From Aeromonas bivalvium (GTDB taxonomy: Bacteria; Pseudomonadota; Gammaproteobacteria; Enterobacterales; Aeromonadaceae): a stretch of 44,032 nt of DNA. Shown here piece by piece: positions 39,870 through 44,032 of the stretch (the first letter of the stretch is position 1; every line of letters begins with the position of its first letter). The stretch covers positions 15,311-59,342 of the forward strand of contig NZ_CDBT01000016.1 in the NCBI RefSeq assembly GCF_000819765.1. Direction: 5' to 3'. The position numbers were made by a program, and so were the translations under genes. Under the pieces are notes generated by a model. That model saw only the letters and a list, made by a program, of their open reading frames with translations. It made no database searches and had not been told where the DNA came from.

Positions 39870-39913
39870 CGATGCAGCAGGCAGCCTTGTTTATGGTTTC
39901 AGGAAGGGCATAG

Positions 39914-40660
39914 ATGCGCATTCTGGTGAGTAATGACGACGGCGTGCATGCCGAGGGGATCCACGCCTTGAGCGAGGCGCTGCGCGCCTGTGGCGAGGTG
40001 ACGGTGGTGGCGCCGGATCGCAACCGCAGCGGGGCGAGCCACTCCCTGACCCTGGAGGTGCCGCTGCGGGTCAGCCGCATCCCGCAAACCGGCTATCACT
40101 CGGTCAAGGGCACGCCGACCGACTGCGTGCACCTGGCGGTCAACGAGCTGCTGAGCCCTGAGCCCGACATGGTGGTGGCGGGGATCAATCATGGCGCCAA
40201 CCTGGGGGATGATGTCATCTATTCGGGCACGGTCGCCGCGGCGACCGAGGGGCGCCACCTCGGCTTCCCCTCCATCGCCATCTCCCTGGTGGGCAAGACC
40301 CATTTCGCCTCGGCGGCCCATTATGCGGTGCAGCTGGTGAAGGGCCTGATGCAGTTTCCCCTGCCGGCCAACCAGATCCTCAACGTCAATGTGCCCGACC
40401 TGCCTCTTGACGAGATCAAGGGGATCAAGATCACCCGGCTCGGCAACCGTCATCGGGCCGAGGCGGTGATCCGCACCGAGGATCCCCGGGGTCAGCCCAT
40501 CTACTGGATAGGACCGCCCGGCTCCCAGCAGGATGCGGGGGAGGGCACGGATTTCGCTGCCATCGAGCAGGGATATGTCTCCATTACCCCTCTGACCATA
40601 GATATGACTGCCTACGACAGTCTGGCGGGTCTGGGGGCATGGCTGGATCTGCAGGGATGA
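39914..40660 (+). CDS. surE: 5'/3'-nucleotidase SurE
   Basis: A metal-dependent phosphatase for nucleoside 5'- and 3'-monophosphates and short polyphosphate, important for stationary-phase survival. The 248 residues carry the metal-site [14 protein letters not shown] at the start, [27 protein letters not shown] and the [23 protein letters not shown] block. AGGAAG lies 8 bp before ATG 39914. A 15-codon frame bridges the gap from truD (39866-39913). Confidence 0.96.
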   Translation: MRILVSNDDGVHAEGIHALSEALRACGEVTVVAPDRNRSGASHSLTLEVPLRVSRIPQTGYHSVKGTPTDCVHLAVNELLSPEPDMVVAGINHGANLGDDVIYSGTVAAATEGRHLGFPSIAISLVGKTHFASAAHYAVQLVKGLMQFPLPANQILNVNVPDLPLDEIKGIKITRLGNRHRAEAVIRTEDPRGQPIYWIGPPGSQQDAGEGTDFAAIEQGYVSITPLTIDMTAYDSLAGLGAWLDLQG

Positions 40661-40664
40661 AGGT

Positions 40665-41282
40665 GTGATAGTGCAACGCCTTTTAAATCAACTCATCGCC
40701 CAGGGGATCAGCGATTTTCGTGTGCTCGCGGCCCTGGCCAAGGTACCGCGTCAGCTGTTCGTGGATGAGGCCATGGCCCACAAGGCCTGGGACAATACCG
40801 CCCTGCCCATCGGCCAGGGTCAGACCATCTCCCAGCCCTACATAGTGGCGCGGATGACAGAGCTGCTGATGCAAAACGATCCCGCCCACGTACTGGAGAT
40901 CGGCACGGGCTCCGGCTATCAGACCGCCGTGCTCGCCAATCTGGTGGAGCGGGTCTATACGGTGGAGCGGATAAAATTACTGCAATTCCAGGCCAGGCGC
41001 AGACTCAGGCAGCTGGATCTGCACAATGTGTCGGCCAAGCACGGCAACGGCTGGCTCGGCTGGCCCAGCAAGGGTCCTTTCGATGCCATCCTGGTCACGG
41101 CGGCGGCAAGCGAAGTACCGACCGCGCTGACGGATCAACTGGCCGATGGCGGCCGCATGATATTACCCGTGGGGGACAGTCATCAGACCCTGCAACTCAT
41201 CGAGCGCAATGGTTCCCAGTTGACCAGTCGAGTCCTGGAGCCGGTGCGTTTCGTCCCCCTTGTCGATGGAGATGTTGAGTGA
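40665..41282 (+). CDS. pcm: Protein-L-isoaspartate O-methyltransferase
   Basis: Methylates abnormal isoaspartyl residues so that they can revert, repairing aged proteins with S-adenosylmethionine. The 205 residues carry [33 protein letters not shown], the SAM motif [16 protein letters not shown] and [12 protein letters not shown] 40665 and GTG 40671 are both possible; the second has AAGG at 7 bp and drops two residues. It lies four bases after surE and its stop overlaps the GTG of yqaA. Confidence 0.95.
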   Translation: MIVQRLLNQLIAQGISDFRVLAALAKVPRQLFVDEAMAHKAWDNTALPIGQGQTISQPYIVARMTELLMQNDPAHVLEIGTGSGYQTAVLANLVERVYTVERIKLLQFQARRRLRQLDLHNVSAKHGNGWLGWPSKGPFDAILVTAAASEVPTALTDQLADGGRMILPVGDSHQTLQLIERNGSQLTSRVLEPVRFVPLVDGDVE

Positions 41283-41860
41283 AGTTGTTTTCTCGCCTGT
41301 ATGTGTTGGTGATGCAGTGGGCCCGCCATAAATATGCCCCCTATTACCTCTCGATCACCGCCTTCATCGAGTCGGTATTCTGGCCCATTCCGGTCGATGT
41401 CATGCTGGCGCCCATGGCGCTGGCCAAGCCGGAGAAGGCCTGGCGTTATGCGACCCTGGCGACCCTGTTCTCCGTGCTGGGGGCCGTGGTCGGTTATGGT
41501 CTGGGCTATGCGCTCTGGGAGCCGGTGGTGCAACCCCTGGTGGTCTCCGTCGGCTATGAGGACAAGATAGCCCTGGCCCAGCACTGGTTCGAGCAATGGG
41601 GCATCTGGGTGATTTTCATCGCCAGCTTCACCCCCATCCCCTACAAGGTCTTTACCGTCACGGCAGGTTTGCTCCATATGGCGCTCCTTCCCTTCATCGT
41701 GACCTCCATCATAGGGCGGGGCATGCGCTTCTTCCTGGTGGCGGGTCTGATGCGCTGGGGAGGGGAGAAGATGGAGCGCAAGCTGATGCACTATGTGGAT
41801 GTGCTCGGATGGATCTGTATCGTCCTGGCCGTGGCTGCCTATTTCTGGTTTAGTCGTTGA
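41279..41860 (+). CDS. yqaA: YqaA family inner-membrane protein (VTT/SNARE-associated, DedA-like)
   Basis: A membrane protein of 193 residues of the DedA-related VTT fold; members handle lipid carriers or membrane balance, but this one's role is not known. Hydrophobic segments lie at about 22-45, 60-85, 110-135, 140-155 and 170-190. The family motif is seen in [21 protein letters not shown] and [19 protein letters not shown]. Its GTG overlaps the pcm stop (GTGA), and it ends 10 bp before nlpD. The order pcm-yqaA-nlpD is common in Vibrio and Aeromonas. Confidence 0.9.
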   Translation: MKLFSRLYVLVMQWARHKYAPYYLSITAFIESVFWPIPVDVMLAPMALAKPEKAWRYATLATLFSVLGAVVGYGLGYALWEPVVQPLVVSVGYEDKIALAQHWFEQWGIWVIFIASFTPIPYKVFTVTAGLLHMALLPFIVTSIIGRGMRFFLVAGLMRWGGEKMERKLMHYVDVLGWICIVLAVAAYFWFSR

Positions 41861-41870
41861 GGATGTCTCT

Positions 41871-42932
41871 ATGAATGGGCACATATGGCGAGGGTGCGCC
41901 GCCACCCTCTTATCCGGTTTGCTGGCGGCCTGTTCCTCCAGCACGACGCCGGCCCCGGTGCAGGGCCTGTCCAATGATGGTTTCGTCCGTGGTGTGCCAA
42001 GCCGGCAGAGTGGTGCGAGCAAGCCGAGCATCCAGGGACGCAGCTACACGGTCAAGCGCGGCGATACCCTCTACTCCATCGCCTTCAACTCGGGCAACGA
42101 TGTGCCCTCCCTGGCCAGGCTCAATGGCATCAGCCCCCCCTACGGGATCTACCCTGGTCAGGTGTTGCGCCTGGACGGGGGCGCTGCCATGGCGCCGATC
42201 AGCGCCAGCAGCATGAGCAGCGGGGCCGCCCGTACCTATCAGGTCCGCCGTGGTGATACCCTGAGCAGCATTGGTCGCCAGTTTGGCGTGTCCAATCAGA
42301 CCCTGGCTCAGCGCAACAATCTGAGCGCCCCCTACAACCTGAATGTGGGCCAGACCCTCAATGTGGGCGGGGCGGCCGCGACCAGCATGCCTATGGTGAC
42401 GGCGTCGACCAGCCGCCCCCTGACCACGGCCAGTTCAGGTACGACCAGTGCGTTCGTCACCAATAAAAGCGTTGCCCAGCCTGCGTCAAAAGCATACGCT
42501 GGCACGGCAGTACAAAATAACAACAGTGTCATACAGAACAATAACAATGCCTCCTCATCGCACCTCGCCTGGCATTGGCCCGCAAAGGGCCGCATTGTGG
42601 AAGGCTTCTCTGTTGCGGAGCAGGGGAACAAGGGCATAGACATAGCTGGTACCAAGGGGCAACCCGTCTACGCGGCCAGCGGCGGTAAAGTGGTCTATGC
42701 CGGAAGTGCCTTGAGAGGCTACGGCAAGCTCGTGATCCTCAAACATGACGACGATTACCTCTCGGCCTATGCGCACAACGATGCGCTGCGGGTACGGGAA
42801 GGGGATGTGGTCAAGGGAGGAGCCGTCATTGCCGATATGGGAAGCACGGATGCGCCGGATGTGCGCTTGCACTTTGAAATCCGGTACCGAGGCAAGTCAA
42901 TCAATCCCATGGGATACTTGCCAAAGCGTTAA
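41871..42932 (+). CDS. nlpD: Amidase activator lipoprotein NlpD
   Basis: An outer-membrane lipoprotein that activates the cell-separation amidase AmiC. From ATG 41871, with GAGGA upstream, it has 353 residues: a lipoprotein signal with LLAAC (Cys21), two LysM repeats (RSYTVKRGDTLYSIA and RTYQVRRGDTLSSIG), an Asn/Ser-rich linker, and a C-terminal LytM (M23) domain from WHWPAKGRIVEGF. The first zinc histidine of active M23 proteases is absent (NKGIDIAG where HxxxD is expected), so it is a regulator rather than an enzyme. It precedes rpoS, whose main promoter in relatives lies inside nlpD. Confidence 0.95.
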   Translation: MNGHIWRGCAATLLSGLLAACSSSTTPAPVQGLSNDGFVRGVPSRQSGASKPSIQGRSYTVKRGDTLYSIAFNSGNDVPSLARLNGISPPYGIYPGQVLRLDGGAAMAPISASSMSSGAARTYQVRRGDTLSSIGRQFGVSNQTLAQRNNLSAPYNLNVGQTLNVGGAAATSMPMVTASTSRPLTTASSGTTSAFVTNKSVAQPASKAYAGTAVQNNNSVIQNNNNASSSHLAWHWPAKGRIVEGFSVAEQGNKGIDIAGTKGQPVYAASGGKVVYAGSALRGYGKLVILKHDDDYLSAYAHNDALRVREGDVVKGGAVIADMGSTDAPDVRLHFEIRYRGKSINPMGYLPKR

Positions 42933-42934
42933 CC

Positions 42935-42957
42935 CCAGAGCGTAGTGCTAACTCTGG
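42935..42957 (+). promoter_or_regulatory. Short hairpin in the rpoS leader
   Basis: CCAGAG (42935-42940) pairs with CTCTGG (42952-42957) across 11 bases, just after the nlpD stop and before the AGGGAGA ribosome site of rpoS (about 42965-42971). It could affect translation of rpoS, whose leader is a regulatory hub in E. coli. Confidence 0.35.
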
Positions 42958-42978
42958 TTCAGGTCAGGGAGACACACC

Positions 42979-43956
42979 ATGAGCCAAGAAGAACTGGTTA
43001 TGCAGGATGCAGAGTTCGATGAGGAACTGGAGGTTGAAGAGGCGGAGGTAGTCGAGGCGGTCGCAGCCGAGCCCGAGGAGGTCATCTCCGAGGAGCTGTT
43101 GGCACCGGATCTGCACAAGGTGATGGATGCGACCCAGCTCTATCTGGGAGAGATAGGATTCTCTCCCTTGCTCACCGCCGAGGAAGAGGTCTACTACGCC
43201 CGCCGCGCCCTGCGTGGCGACAAGGCGGCACGCAAGCGCATGATTGAATCCAATCTGCGTCTCGTGGTCAAGATTGCCAGACGCTACAACAATCGCGGTC
43301 TGGTGCTGCTCGATTTGATTGAAGAGGGTAACCTCGGCCTCATCCGCGCCGTGGAAAAGTTCGACCCGGAACGAGGGTTTCGCTTCTCGACCTATGCGAC
43401 CTGGTGGATCCGCCAGACCATAGAGCGAGCCATCATGAATCAGACGCGTACCATTCGCCTGCCCATTCACGTGGTCAAGGAACTCAACGTTTACCTGCGT
43501 ACCGCCCGTGAATTGTCCCATCGCCTCGACCATGAGCCGACCGCCGAAGACATCGCCTTCGCGCTGGATCGTTCGGTCGATGACGTCAACCGCATGCTCA
43601 AGCTCAACGAGAAGATCACCTCGGTCGATACGCCGATCGGGGGCGATCGCGACAAGGCCCTGCTGGATGTGCTCTCGGACGAGCGCGGCATGGGCCCCGA
43701 GCTGGAGTCTCAGGAAGATGACATGCGCAGCAGCATTGTCCACTGGCTGGAGGAGCTCAATCCCAAGCAGCGCGAGGTGCTGGCACGTCGTTTCGGCTTG
43801 CTTGGCTACGAGCCCGCCACCCTGGAAGATGTCGGTGCAGAGATAGGCCTGACCCGGGAGCGGGTACGCCAGATCCAGGTCGAGGGGCTGCGTCGTCTGC
43901 GGGAAATCATGGTGGGCCAGGGGCTCTCCATCGAGGCCCTGTTTCGCAGCAGCTGA
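42979..43956 (+). CDS. rpoS: Stationary-phase sigma factor RpoS (sigma-38)
   Basis: Directs transcription of general stress and stationary-phase genes. The 325 residues start with an acidic N-terminal tail, then region 1.2 ([21 protein letters not shown]), region 2 ([38 protein letters not shown] and [20 protein letters not shown]), region 3 and region 4 ([48 protein letters not shown]). It is complete, with no frameshift, so the strain should keep RpoS function. It lies 46 bp after nlpD. Only 76 bases follow to the window's end; they end in the palindromic GGCCCGCGGGCC. Confidence 0.97.
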   Translation: MSQEELVMQDAEFDEELEVEEAEVVEAVAAEPEEVISEELLAPDLHKVMDATQLYLGEIGFSPLLTAEEEVYYARRALRGDKAARKRMIESNLRLVVKIARRYNNRGLVLLDLIEEGNLGLIRAVEKFDPERGFRFSTYATWWIRQTIERAIMNQTRTIRLPIHVVKELNVYLRTARELSHRLDHEPTAEDIAFALDRSVDDVNRMLKLNEKITSVDTPIGGDRDKALLDVLSDERGMGPELESQEDDMRSSIVHWLEELNPKQREVLARRFGLLGYEPATLEDVGAEIGLTRERVRQIQVEGLRRLREIMVGQGLSIEALFRSS

Positions 43957-44032
43957 TGCTTGCACCGTAACAGGACTATGCTGTGCCGTTGCCATCGTCA
44001 GATGGGCGGATGCAAGAAGGGGCCCGCGGGCC

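Noticed and set aside
44017..44032. Terminator after rpoS ending in GGCCCGCGGGCC
   Set aside because: The window ends within the possible stem, so neither the full hairpin nor a T run can be seen.

Overview
This is an ordinary chromosomal stretch of a GC-rich gammaproteobacterium. The protein sequences and the gene order (epd-pgk-fbaA; nadB divergent from rpoE-rseABC; lepA-lepB-rnc-era-recO-pdxJ; relA-mazG-pyrG-eno; ftsB-ispD-ispF-truD-surE-pcm-yqaA-nlpD-rpoS) fit Aeromonas or a close relative. That assignment is an inference from reading, not a database match. I saw no tRNA, rRNA, CRISPR array, insertion sequence or prophage.

Layout. 1-4350: the end of a ROK sugar kinase, then a glycolytic/PLP operon (epd, pgk, fbaA) closed by a strong terminator. 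4400-8420: a PuuB-like FAD oxidase (+), then on the minus strand a small lipoprotein and the dsbD/cutA pair. 8600-12370: an unrecognised small gene, a 612-bp non-coding gap with a candidate CRP site, an atypical DAACS symporter, and a PACE efflux gene facing a LysR regulator. 12440-18720: ygfZ divergent from sdhE-ygfX, nadB divergent from rpoE-rseA-rseB-rseC, with a near-consensus sigma-E promoter before rpoE. 18830-24930: lepA, lepB, rnc, era, recO, pdxJ, ended by a strong terminator. 25000-29260 (minus): an AmiD-like amidase, yehS and the hybrid kinase barA. 29330-43960: rlmD, relA, mazG, pyrG, eno, ftsB, ispD, ispF, truD, surE, pcm, yqaA, nlpD, rpoS.

How the genes work together. Much of the window is central housekeeping: glycolysis, PLP, NAD, CTP and isoprenoid synthesis. 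The rest is envelope and stress control: sigma-E and its regulators, signal peptidase, BarA, RelA, MazG, DsbD, NlpD and RpoS. BarA and RelA both feed into control of RpoS-type stationary-phase physiology in relatives.

The most unusual signal lies in the gene junctions. At several of them a short direct 'echo' of the end of a neighbouring gene fills the gap, at offsets of about 62-82 bp. Between rnc and era, a 65-bp unit carrying the rnc tail makes two 22-codon reading frames, each coupled to the next by an ATGA overlap. Upstream of barA and of ispF, an imperfect copy of the gene's own first codons forms a 21-26 codon frame that ends in an ATGA overlap with the true start. After recO there is a decayed copy of its tail. 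The copies differ from the originals, partly by synonymous changes, so simple assembly duplication is unlikely. I know of no described element that explains this pattern.
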